NCBI GenBank assembly: GCA_031177445.1
Contig: JAPSGP010000241.1
Coordinates: 1-5,324 of the forward strand
Direction of reading: 5' to 3'
DNA from: Acidimicrobiia bacterium
GTDB lineage: Bacteria; Actinomycetota; Acidimicrobiia; IMCC26256; JACDBD01
DNA length: 5,324 nt
Shown: piece by piece, positions 1-5,028 of the stretch
Position numbering within the stretch: the first letter of the stretch is position 1
How the letters are laid out: every line of letters begins with the position of its first letter
Translations under genes and position numbers: made by a program
The notes under the pieces: generated by a model
Database searches by the model: none
Told to the model about the DNA's origin: nothing
What the model saw: only the letters and a program-made list of their open reading frames with translations

Positions 1-510
1 CGTCTCGAGCTCGGCGCGCAGGGTGAACAGGACCGACGTCGTCTGATCGATCGTCTCGCGAGCGCGCGTCGCGTCGTACAGCGCGCGATTCATCCGGCCC
101 CGGATCGCGTCGGCGTCGCGGGCGAGGTCGGCAATCTCGGGTGGGCCGTGCGGTGCGATGAGGCCGATCTCTCCGACTCGCGCGCCCCGGATGGCCCGGC
201 CGACCTGGTCGAGGGGGCGGGTGATCCAGCGGCGCACGAGCACGGCGGCGGCCAATGTCGTCACGAGCGCCGCCCCCAGCGTGGTGAAGATCGTGATCGT
301 CAGCCGGGTGCGCAGGTCCTCGAGCCGGCGTTGCGTGGCCATCAGCGCCGCGAGCTCCGAGCGGTCGAGCGCGCTCGTCGGGATCAGCGCCCGTTGCTCG
401 GTGATCTCCTCGTTGCGCTCGGTGGTGATCCAGAGGACGAAGGCGCCGCCGGCCCCGATGATGCCCAGGTACACGGCGAAGACCAGGAGCAGCCGCCGCC
501 TCAGGGACAC
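1..510 (-). CDS. Membrane HAMP-domain signalling protein, N-terminal part (possible SpoIIE/PP2C phosphatase)
   Basis: The frame is open from a GTG at 510 to the left window edge, giving 170 codons without a stop, so only the N-terminus is visible. After a basic start (residues 1-6) a hydrophobic helix spans about 7-28. A short, mostly polar extracytoplasmic segment (about 29-69) follows, then a second hydrophobic helix (about 70-92). A HAMP linker (about 93-147) begins with RRWITRPLDQV and has the usual Pro after the second membrane helix and a Glu (E125) opening its second helix. The last residues form a further helix ending in LRAELET at the edge. This is an inner-membrane signal transducer with almost no periplasmic sensor. 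The output domain is outside the window. Because an anti-sigma/STAS system lies nearby, a SpoIIE-type phosphatase is my first guess; a histidine kinase or cyclase remains possible. The start follows the upstream gene by 29 bases, consistent with co-transcription. I see no clear Shine-Dalgarno, so the start is moderately certain. Confidence 0.8.
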   Translation of the reverse strand, partial: MSLRRRLLLVFAVYLGIIGAGGAFVLWITTERNEEITEQRALIPTSALDRSELAALMATQRRLEDLRTRLTITIFTTLGAALVTTLAAAVLVRRWITRPLDQVGRAIRGARVGEIGLIAPHGPPEIADLARDADAIRGRMNRALYDATRARETIDQTTSVLFTLRAELET

Positions 511-539
511 GAGCGCACTGTACGAGTTCGTTCCAGGGG

Positions 540-1556
540 CTACCAGCCCCGCAAGTCGACCGGCCAGACGTCGAGGACGTCCTCACCGCTCACGATGTGC
601 ATGCGCTCGTGGTACGCGACCGTCGGGTCGATGTGCGCGGGAAAGACGCGCACGCGTTCGCCGATCTGGACCGGCTGCTCCGGGCCGAACGTCAGGTGTT
701 CGTCAGAACAGAACCACACGGTGTGGCCGGCGACAGTGGGGTTGCCGTGATCCATGCCCAGGGCCTTGGCGCCGCAGTCCGCCACTGCCCATCCGTCGGA
801 CACGGAGATGACGGTGGCCTCGATCCAGAGCGCGGGTCGGAAGGGCAGGTCGTCGAAGTCGTAGGTGACGTCCATGAGGGCGTAGGTGCCGGCTTGGATC
901 TCGGTCGCCCATGTGTTGATGTCGTAGACCGTCGTGCCTCCCGCCGACACGACGTCACCGCCGACGTCCTGGTGCGCCCGGATGAGGAGCTCCATGCTCG
1001 CCGCGGTGTCTTCGACCCGGCGAGCACGCTCCGGCAGCCCCACGACGTGCCCCTCGTAGCCCATCACGCCCCGAACCGCGAGCCCCCGGGCTCGAGCGAG
1101 GTCGCCGAGCCGCCCCGCCTCGTCCGAGGAGCAGCCGCAGCGCGGCAGGCCGACGTTGACGTCGACGAGCACCTCACGGATTCCGGTCGCCGCCACCGCT
1201 TCGATCGTTGCCTCCGAATCCACCGCGACCGTCACGCGCGCGTCGAGTGCGGCCATGGCCTCCAGCCGCCCGCGGTCGACGACTTCGTTCGCGAGCAGGA
1301 GGTCCTCGCCGAGCCCCGCTTCGGCCATGCCGACCATTTCGCGCGGCGTCGCGCACGTGAAGCCGGGATGGCCGCGCCCGGCTTGTTCCCGGGCCAGGCG
1401 AGTCGTCTTGTGGGCCTTGACGTGCGGCCGGCATCGGCCACCTGGCAGCGCCGTGGCCATGGCGTCGAGGTTGTGCGCCATCGTCTCGGCGTCGACGACT
1501 AGTGCCGGCGTTGGCAGATCCTGAACCTTCCGCACGCGTGCGAGCATGGCAGACAT
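540..1556 (-). CDS. D-threonine aldolase / D-serine dehydratase family PLP enzyme
   Basis: This 338-residue soluble protein has the fold-type III (alanine racemase-like) PLP barrel followed by the small C-terminal metal-binding domain of the D-serine dehydratase / D-threonine aldolase family. The barrel opens with LPTPALVVD (14-22). RPHVKAHKT (43-51) carries the expected PLP lysine, K47 by analogy with the VKA motif of alanine racemase. Further family signatures are DVNVGLPRCG (132-141), GYEGH (166-170), SAGGTTVYD (204-212, phosphate-binding region) and EIQAGTYALMD (219-229). The C-terminal domain ends in FPAHIDPTV (305-313). H308 and D310 form an HxD pair as in D-threonine aldolases, where eukaryotic D-serine dehydratase has HxC for zinc. 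Likely chemistry is retro-aldol cleavage or dehydration of a D-beta-hydroxy amino acid with PLP and a divalent metal; the substrate cannot be read from sequence. At 338 residues it is slightly shorter than typical members (roughly 370-390). The start ATG at 1556 has a G-rich stretch before it; M4 (1547) or V8 are alternatives. The gene probably leads a two-gene unit with the membrane protein downstream. Confidence 0.87.
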   Translation of the reverse strand: MSAMLARVRKVQDLPTPALVVDAETMAHNLDAMATALPGGRCRPHVKAHKTTRLAREQAGRGHPGFTCATPREMVGMAEAGLGEDLLLANEVVDRGRLEAMAALDARVTVAVDSEATIEAVAATGIREVLVDVNVGLPRCGCSSDEAGRLGDLARARGLAVRGVMGYEGHVVGLPERARRVEDTAASMELLIRAHQDVGGDVVSAGGTTVYDINTWATEIQAGTYALMDVTYDFDDLPFRPALWIEATVISVSDGWAVADCGAKALGMDHGNPTVAGHTVWFCSDEHLTFGPEQPVQIGERVRVFPAHIDPTVAYHERMHIVSGEDVLDVWPVDLRGW

Positions 1557-1568
1557 GGCCCCCGCCCC

Positions 1569-1575
1569 GGAGGAG
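1569..1575 (+). promoter_or_regulatory. Shine-Dalgarno GGAGGAG deciding the start of the small unknown gene
   Basis: GGAGGAG lies 9 bases before the GTG at 1585. The upstream in-frame ATGs at 1546 and 1555 have no such motif. This favours the GTG start and also frees the divergent gene pair from overlapping starts. Confidence 0.55.
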
Positions 1576-1584
1576 CGCCCGCCG

Positions 1585-1947
1585 GTGACGCGCGACTACC
1601 ACACCGAGGAGCTCCCTCCGCTCCCACAACGCGATTACCTCATCTCTGCCGAACGCTGGCTCGAAGCGCCGGCCGAGCTGCGTGCCCTCGGCGCCGACAT
1701 CGGTGTCGACTTGGTCGCCTACAAACGCCGGATCGGGCGCTACCTTTTGTGGCGGGCCGGGCCCGCCTCTCGCGCGGACGCCCGTTACATGGCGCTGGCG
1801 GCCGACGACCCGTTGTCGCAGCAGTTCACCTTCCGACTCCTTCCCGACGGGACCGGCGACGGACTGGGCCCCGACGGCCGCCGCCACACGCGCTTTCGCA
1901 CCTGGAAGGAGGCGTTGCGCGACGCCGAAGACCCTGGCGCCGTCTAG
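1585..1947 (+). CDS. Small soluble protein of unknown function
   Basis: I do not recognise a named family. From the GTG at 1585 it is 120 residues; starting at the ATG at 1546 would give 133. I prefer 1585 because of its strong Shine-Dalgarno and because the extra N-terminal residues are a low-complexity Pro/Ala/Glu stretch. The protein has no signal peptide or membrane helix and mixes charged and aromatic residues: YHTEELPPLPQRDY near the start, DLVAYKRRIGRYLLWRAGPA in the middle, a patch rich in Phe/Leu and Gly (FTFRLLPDGTGDGLGP), and FRTWKEALRDAE near the end. Codon composition is strongly GC at third positions like its neighbours, supporting a real gene. It is transcribed away from the PLP enzyme with 28 bases between starts and converges on the sigma factor gene, so it appears monocistronic. 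No function is assigned. Confidence 0.75.
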   Translation: MTRDYHTEELPPLPQRDYLISAERWLEAPAELRALGADIGVDLVAYKRRIGRYLLWRAGPASRADARYMALAADDPLSQQFTFRLLPDGTGDGLGPDGRRHTRFRTWKEALRDAEDPGAV

Positions 1948-1963
1948 GCGAGCGTAAGCGAGC
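1948..1963 (+). repeat. Short direct repeat GCGAGC-N4-GCGAGC
   Basis: GCGAGC occurs twice (1948-1953 and 1958-1963) separated by GTAA, directly after the stop of the small unknown gene. Its role is unknown, and it could be chance in such GC-rich DNA. Confidence 0.3.
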
Positions 1964-1974
1964 CGGTATGGGGA

Positions 1975-2002
1975 GGCGGCGGCGGCTTTGCCGACCGCTG
2001 CC
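1975..2002. terminator. Hairpin between convergent genes, probable bidirectional terminator
   Basis: The left arm (1975-1986) pairs with the right arm (1990-2002) around a TTT loop. This gives 12 base pairs with one bulged A (1994) and one G-T wobble (1978/1999). The hairpin sits 27 bases after the plus-strand stop and 8 bases beyond the minus-strand stop of the sigma factor gene, where both transcripts should end. Neither side has a T-tract, so this is not a textbook intrinsic terminator. Such U-less hairpins are nonetheless common at gene ends in high-GC actinobacteria. Confidence 0.55.
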
Positions 2003-2010
2003 GACGAAAG

Positions 2011-2751
2011 TCAGTGCTTGGTCGCCTGCTCTGCGACCGCGCGCAACCGGTCCAGCGCACCCGCGAGGATGCGCGACACGTGCACCTGTGAGACACCGAG
2101 CTGCTCTGCGATCATCGACTGCGTGAGTCCTTCGTAGAAGCGCAGCATGACGATGGCCCGTTCGCGGGGCCGGAGCGTGTCCAACAGTTGCGAGACGATC
2201 ATCTTGCGTTCGATGTCCTCGAGGGCGTCGTCTGCAGTACCGAGCTGATCGACCACATTCCGGTCGTCCTCGCCGGTTTCGATCGGCGTCGCGCGCGCGG
2301 CGCGCCCGGCTTCGAGTGCTTCGATGACGTTCTCGCTCGGCAGATTCGTCTCGGCCGCGAGCTCTTCGATCGTCGGGGAACGGCCCAACACCTGCGTCAG
2401 CGACGCGACTGCACCCATCACCTCGAGCGCCTGTTCCTGCGTCCGGCGGGGGACACGCACCGCCCAGCGGTGATCGCGAAAGTGTCGCTTCAACTCCCCC
2501 TCGATCGTCGGCGACGCGAAGCTGGAGAATGCCAGTCCGCGCTCGGGGTCGAATCGCTCGACCGCCTTGAGCAATCCGAGCAGCGCGACCTGGCGCAGGT
2601 CGTCGTCGCTCTCGCCGCGCCCGGAGAACCTGCGGGCGATCGATTCCGCGAGCCCGAGGTTCGTCTCGATCAGCTGATCCCGGATCCGTCGGTCGCCGGT
2701 GCGGTGGTACTCGGCGAACAGGGCGGCTCGCTCGTCGACCGCATCCTGCAT
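2011..2751 (-). CDS. RNA polymerase sigma factor, sigma-B/F type (left cassette)
   Basis: This 246-residue protein has the region 2-3-4 layout of group 3 sigma factors (SigB/SigF/SigG type). Region 2 covers about 26-96, with DLRQVALLGLLKAVERFDP (51-69) for core binding and the -10-recognising segment around FSSFASPTIEGELKRHFRD (75-93). Region 3 covers about 98-150 and includes LGRSPTIEELAAE. Region 4 covers about 190-238, where LRPRERAIVMLRFYEGLTQ leads into a helix-turn-helix (about 210-231, with SQVHVSRI) for the -35 element. It should direct core polymerase to a stress or differentiation regulon. Its ATG overlaps the stop of the upstream RsbW-like gene by one base (TGATG), and no Shine-Dalgarno is visible, so translation is probably coupled to its presumed inhibitor. 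It is a clear paralogue of the sigma factor at 3803-4567. The exact regulon cannot be told from the sequence. Confidence 0.95.
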   Translation of the reverse strand: MQDAVDERAALFAEYHRTGDRRIRDQLIETNLGLAESIARRFSGRGESDDDLRQVALLGLLKAVERFDPERGLAFSSFASPTIEGELKRHFRDHRWAVRVPRRTQEQALEVMGAVASLTQVLGRSPTIEELAAETNLPSENVIEALEAGRAARATPIETGEDDRNVVDQLGTADDALEDIERKMIVSQLLDTLRPRERAIVMLRFYEGLTQSMIAEQLGVSQVHVSRILAGALDRLRAVAEQATKH

Positions 2752-3128
2752 CAGTATCGAAGGTGCTTCACGAGCCGGAACCGCAGGCCGTCGCCGTCCC
2801 GAGCGAGCTCGTGCTCGTCGACGACCGCAGCGACAATCGTCTTGGAGAGCTCGCTTCGAGTGTCCTCGCGTCCGTGCTCGACCGGAGGTCCGTGACCCTC
2901 CACGACCAGATGGTCGTCAAACAAGAGATACCGGAGCGCGACCGTCCCCTGACCGCCGACGCTCATCACGGAATGGCACAACTCGTCGACGCCGATACGG
3001 AGGTCCTCGATCTCGTCGTAGGTGAAACCGGCGCGGCTCCCGAGGTCGGCCGCGGCCAGGCGCGCCAAACGGAGAAACTCGGCCGTCGCCGGGAGCTCGA
3101 GCAGGACCTCAGTTGGATGATCGGGCAT
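2751..3128 (-). CDS. RsbW-like anti-sigma factor with degenerate ATP site (left cassette)
   Basis: This 125-residue cytoplasmic protein has the outline of the RsbW/SpoIIAB GHKL fold: an N-terminal strand (EVLLELPA), a helix (EFLRLARLAAADLGSRAG) and the N-box helix DLRIGVDELCHSVM. It presumably binds the sigma factor encoded right after it. Key ATP residues are missing. The N-box has E49 but S53 where Asn is expected, there is no DxGxG (VEGHGPP occupies that region), and the GxGL helix is replaced by SELSKTIVAAVVDEHEL. It may therefore act without ATP or phosphorylation. I chose the ATG at 3128 because AAGGAG lies 7 bases before it; a longer in-frame start at 3245 would add a basic, atypical extension through the 5' leader hairpin. 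Its stop overlaps the sigma start, which suggests matched synthesis. It is a paralogue of the protein at 3375-3806. The fold call is good; the partner is inferred from gene order. Confidence 0.85.
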   Translation of the reverse strand: MPDHPTEVLLELPATAEFLRLARLAAADLGSRAGFTYDEIEDLRIGVDELCHSVMSVGGQGTVALRYLLFDDHLVVEGHGPPVEHGREDTRSELSKTIVAAVVDEHELARDGDGLRFRLVKHLRY

Positions 3129-3135
3129 GCGACGG

Positions 3136-3141
3136 CTCCTT
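3136..3141 (-). promoter_or_regulatory. Shine-Dalgarno AAGGAG of left cassette
   Basis: AAGGAG (CTCCTT on the plus strand) lies 7 bases before the ATG at 3128 and fixes that start over the far-upstream one. It directly touches the foot of the hairpin at 3142-3163. Confidence 0.75.
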
Positions 3142-3163
3142 GGCGCGGCGATCCCGCCGCGCC
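3142..3163 (-). promoter_or_regulatory. Perfect 9-bp inverted repeat in the left-cassette leader
   Basis: GGCGCGGCG and CGCCGCGCC form a perfect 9-bp stem around a 4-base loop (GGAT on the minus strand). In the minus-strand transcript the hairpin ends at the base before AAGGAG. It could modulate ribosome access, protect the 5' end of a processed message, or, as DNA, be an operator for a dimeric regulator. Its palindromy and position are visible; its role is inference. Confidence 0.5.
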
Positions 3164-3171
3164 CGCAGATT

Positions 3172-3304
3172 CTCACACCCGCAGCAGCGCGTCGCCTCTC
3201 CACTGCAGGCTCGAGGCAGCCGGCCTTCTCCCTTCTGGCGTGCACTCCGTTCGGTCACGTCGACACGGCGTCTTTACCCGGATCGCGCCAGTGCTCACAC
3301 CCGC
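3172..3304. repeat. 11-bp direct repeat CTCACACCCGC, two copies
   Basis: CTCACACCCGC occurs at 3172-3182 and again at 3294-3304, both inside the divergent intergenic region and in the same orientation. The second copy overlaps the candidate -35 of the leftward promoter. This could be a pair of binding sites for a regulator or a trace of promoter duplication. Confidence 0.45.
3274..3299 (-). promoter_or_regulatory. Candidate sigma-B/F type promoter facing the left cassette
   Basis: On the minus strand GTGT (3299-3296) is followed after 17 bases by GGGTAA (3279-3274), close to the actinobacterial sigma-F pattern GTTT-N15-17-GGGTA. It would give a leader of roughly 140 bases ahead of the ATG at 3128. 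The -35 half is weak and the leader long, so this is a tentative call. Confidence 0.35.
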
Positions 3305-3310
3305 GCCCCA

Positions 3311-3336
3311 GTATGGGAGGCGGTGTCGCCGGGTAC
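3311..3336 (+). promoter_or_regulatory. Sigma-B/F type promoter (GTAT-N16-GGGTAC) for the right cassette
   Basis: GTAT (3311-3314) and GGGTAC (3331-3336) are separated by 16 bases. This fits the GNNT-N14-16-GGGTAC/T pattern known for Streptomyces sigma-B and mycobacterial sigma-F family promoters. The start of transcription would fall near 3343, about 30 bases before the GTG at 3375, a sensible leader. It suggests that one or both sigma factors here drive their own operon. Confidence 0.6.
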
Positions 3337-3361
3337 GTTCGATGACACGCTCGTGAACGCC

Positions 3362-3368
3362 AAGGAGG
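3362..3368 (+). promoter_or_regulatory. Shine-Dalgarno AAGGAGG of right cassette
   Basis: AAGGAGG lies 6 bases before the GTG at 3375. It is the strongest ribosome binding site in the window and fixes that non-ATG start. Confidence 0.8.
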
Positions 3369-3374
3369 ACGCCC

Positions 3375-3806
3375 GTGTCGACGAGCGTCGAGGTCCCACC
3401 GAGCGACTTCGAAGCGGCCAGCTCCGAGCTACGCGTCGAGGTCCCCGGCAACCGAGACCACGTGCGCGTCGTTCGCCTGGTCGCCGCCGATGCAGCAGAG
3501 CGGGCAGGGTTCGACTGTGATCGGGCCGACGACCTGCGCATCGCCGTCGACGAGCTCTGCCATGCCGCCATTGCCACCACCGACGGGCCGCTGACGGTGC
3601 GCTTCGTCACCGCGCCCGGTTATGTCGACGTGTACGGACGCGCGACGCGCGCCGGATCGCGCCGAAGGTTCGCGATCGGCGAGCTGTCCGAACGCATCCT
3701 GCACACAGTCTCCGACTCGTTCGACCTGCGCGACAGCCCGACCGAGTTGCGTTTCTCGATGCGCATGTCCGGCTCGGGAGCCGGGTCCGGGGGTGGATAC
3801 CGGTGA
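3375..3806 (+). CDS. RsbW-like anti-sigma factor with degenerate ATP site (right cassette)
   Basis: This 143-residue soluble protein is a paralogue of the product of 2751-3128. It shares the same sequence outline: LRVEVPGNRDHVRVVRLVAADAAERAGF, the N-box region DLRIAVDELCHAAI (53-66), and ELSERILHTVSDSFDL (103-118) in place of the ATP-lid/GxGL helix. The N-box has E60, but A64 replaces the Asn that coordinates magnesium-ATP in RsbW, and no DxGxG is present (VDVYGRATRAG lies there). It probably holds the following sigma factor by the RsbW surface but should not work as a kinase. The C-terminus is a Gly/Ser tail (about 132-142). The GTG start is backed by AAGGAGG and by the promoter at 3311-3336. 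Its stop overlaps the next GTG by four bases (GTGA), implying coupled translation. Family assignment rests on pattern, and the sigma partner on gene order. Confidence 0.85.
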   Translation: MSTSVEVPPSDFEAASSELRVEVPGNRDHVRVVRLVAADAAERAGFDCDRADDLRIAVDELCHAAIATTDGPLTVRFVTAPGYVDVYGRATRAGSRRRFAIGELSERILHTVSDSFDLRDSPTELRFSMRMSGSGAGSGGGYR

Positions 3807-4567
3807 CGATGGCCGAGTCGATCGATCCGGACGCCACCTCGACGGATCTCGACCCGCGTTTCGCCGAGTACCGGCGGACGCGGGATCGGCGGTTGCGAGA
3901 CGAACTCGTCGAGGATCACATTCCGCTCGCCCGGTTCCTGGCTCGTCGCTTTGCCGATCGCGGCGAGTCCCTCGACGATCTCTTGCAGGTCGCGCTGCTC
4001 GGCTTGTTCAAAGCGGTCGAGCGCTTCGATCCCGACCGAGGGTTGCGATTCTCCACCTACGCCACCCCGACGATCCTGGGCGAGCTGAAACGGCACTTCC
4101 GCGATCGCGGGTGGGCGGTCCGAGTCCCGCGCCGCGTGCAAGAGCTGCACGTGCAGCTGGGCCGGCTCGTCGGGTCCCTGAGTCAGGACCTCGGACGTTC
4201 ACCCACGCCGGCCGAGGTCGCAGCTCGGGCGGGCGTGTCCGAGGAGGACGTGCTCGAGGCGATGGAGGCCGGCGGACTGTACCGCCTGGTCTCGCTGGAC
4301 GGGACGCTGAACGACGACGACGACGTGCTCGAGCTGTCGGGCCAGCTGGGCGACGAGGACGCCGGTTTCGATCGGGTCGACGACAAGGTCGAGCTCGAGG
4401 ACCTCCTCGCAGTACTGCCCGAACGGGAGCAGAAGATCGTGTTGCTGCGCTTCTTCGACGGCCTCACTCAGTCCGAGATCGCGGATCGGATCGGCATCAG
4501 CCAGATGCACGTCTCACGCCTGCTTGCGCGAAGCCTGGCGGCGCTGCGCGAAGAGATCTGCCCGTGA
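3803..4567 (+). CDS. RNA polymerase sigma factor, sigma-B/F type (right cassette)
   Basis: This 254-residue group 3 sigma factor is closely related to the one at 2011-2751. Shared blocks include FAEYxRTxDRR near the start, QVALLGLxKAVERFDPxRG in region 2, GELKRHFRDxxWAVRVPRR at the region 2/3 border, LGRSPTxxE in region 3, and GLTQSxIAxxxGxSQxHVSR in the region 4 helix-turn-helix. Between regions 3 and 4 it has an unusually acidic linker (NDDDDVLELSGQLGDEDAG), which is weaker in the paralogue. It overlaps its upstream anti-sigma gene by GTGA and its downstream RsbW-like gene by GTGA, so three genes are tightly coupled. The GTG at 3803 is followed by an ATG two codons later (3809) that could be the true start; only weak G-rich sequence precedes either. 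It is likely a stress or developmental sigma factor under partner-switching control. Confidence 0.95.
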   Translation: MTMAESIDPDATSTDLDPRFAEYRRTRDRRLRDELVEDHIPLARFLARRFADRGESLDDLLQVALLGLFKAVERFDPDRGLRFSTYATPTILGELKRHFRDRGWAVRVPRRVQELHVQLGRLVGSLSQDLGRSPTPAEVAARAGVSEEDVLEAMEAGGLYRLVSLDGTLNDDDDVLELSGQLGDEDAGFDRVDDKVELEDLLAVLPEREQKIVLLRFFDGLTQSEIADRIGISQMHVSRLLARSLAALREEICP

Positions 4568-5019
4568 GCGCAGGCGTCTCGACAGTGTTCCCTGCCGTCG
4601 CGCCCAGCGCGAGTGGAGCTCGTCGCTTCGTGGCATCGGCATTGCGCCGTGGCGGAGTTGCGCCCGACGAGGTCGCGCTGGCGACGCTGCTGAGCAGCGA
4701 GCTGGTCACGAACGCGTACCTCCACGCACGCTCCGACACCCGGGTGACCGTCCACACCGATGGTCAGGTCGTTCGGGTCGAGGTGTTCGATCTCGGAGCC
4801 GGCGGGGTCGAATTGCTGTCGCCCAGCTCGGAGGAGACGTTCGGGCGAGGCCTACAGATCGTGGACGCCCTGGCCGACCGGTGGGGCCACGACTCGGGGT
4901 CGGAAGGAAACCGGGTCTGGTTCGAGCTGGTTCGGTCCTCGGAACGCGTCGACGACAGCTTCGCCGGTCGCCGACCAAGCTGGCGGCGCCGGCGTTCAGC
5001 TCACCAGGGCGCCAGGTAG
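4564..5019 (+). CDS. RsbW-like anti-sigma factor / serine kinase, canonical ATP site
   Basis: This 151-residue soluble GHKL ATPase-fold protein has all the motifs expected of an RsbW/SpoIIAB or related regulator. They are the N-box LSSELVTNAYLHA with E46 and N50, the G1 box FDLGAG (D76, G78, G80), and the G2 box GRGLQIVDALADRWG (94-108). Proteins of this type bind a sigma factor and, with ATP, phosphorylate the serine of a STAS antagonist; one such antagonist is encoded 9 bases downstream. The GTG start overlaps the sigma stop (GTGA). The C-terminus carries a basic extension (RRPSWRRRRS, about 136-145), unusual for the family, that might contact nucleic acid or an acidic partner. In several actinobacteria this protein type has no dedicated sigma factor, so it could act on either sigma factor here or on neither. 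Confidence 0.9.
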   Translation: MSAGVSTVFPAVAPSASGARRFVASALRRGGVAPDEVALATLLSSELVTNAYLHARSDTRVTVHTDGQVVRVEVFDLGAGGVELLSPSSEETFGRGLQIVDALADRWGHDSGSEGNRVWFELVRSSERVDDSFAGRRPSWRRRRSAHQGAR

Positions 5020-5028
5020 CCTCTCGAC

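Noticed and set aside
148..811. Two long plus-strand frames over the HAMP gene
   Set aside because: They are low-complexity Arg/Ala/Gly translations opposite a minus-strand frame with clear membrane helices and a HAMP domain.
597..1502. A 301-codon open frame antisense to the PLP enzyme
   Set aside because: The minus-strand frame has all the motifs of a known enzyme family. The antisense frame is a by-product of high GC content, with no recognisable domain.
2188..3025. Plus-strand open frames antisense to the left sigma and anti-sigma genes
   Set aside because: They overlap strongly supported minus-strand genes and have the skewed composition of shadow frames.
3174..3179. GGGTGT on the minus strand as a -10 for the left cassette
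   Set aside because: No GNNT-like -35 lies 14 to 18 bases upstream, so it does not make a sigma-B/F promoter. It is kept only as part of the direct repeat.
3129..3245. N-terminal extension of the left anti-sigma gene from an ATG at 3245
   Set aside because: The extra 39 residues are Arg/Ala-rich and unlike the family, they run through the leader hairpin, and the ATG at 3128 has a well-placed AAGGAG.
3622..5019. A 465-codon open frame on the plus strand covering the right sigma gene and the next gene
   Set aside because: Only its last 151 codons (from the GTG at 4564) encode a recognisable protein. The front part is an Arg/Ala/Pro-rich shadow of the anti-sigma and sigma genes in another frame.
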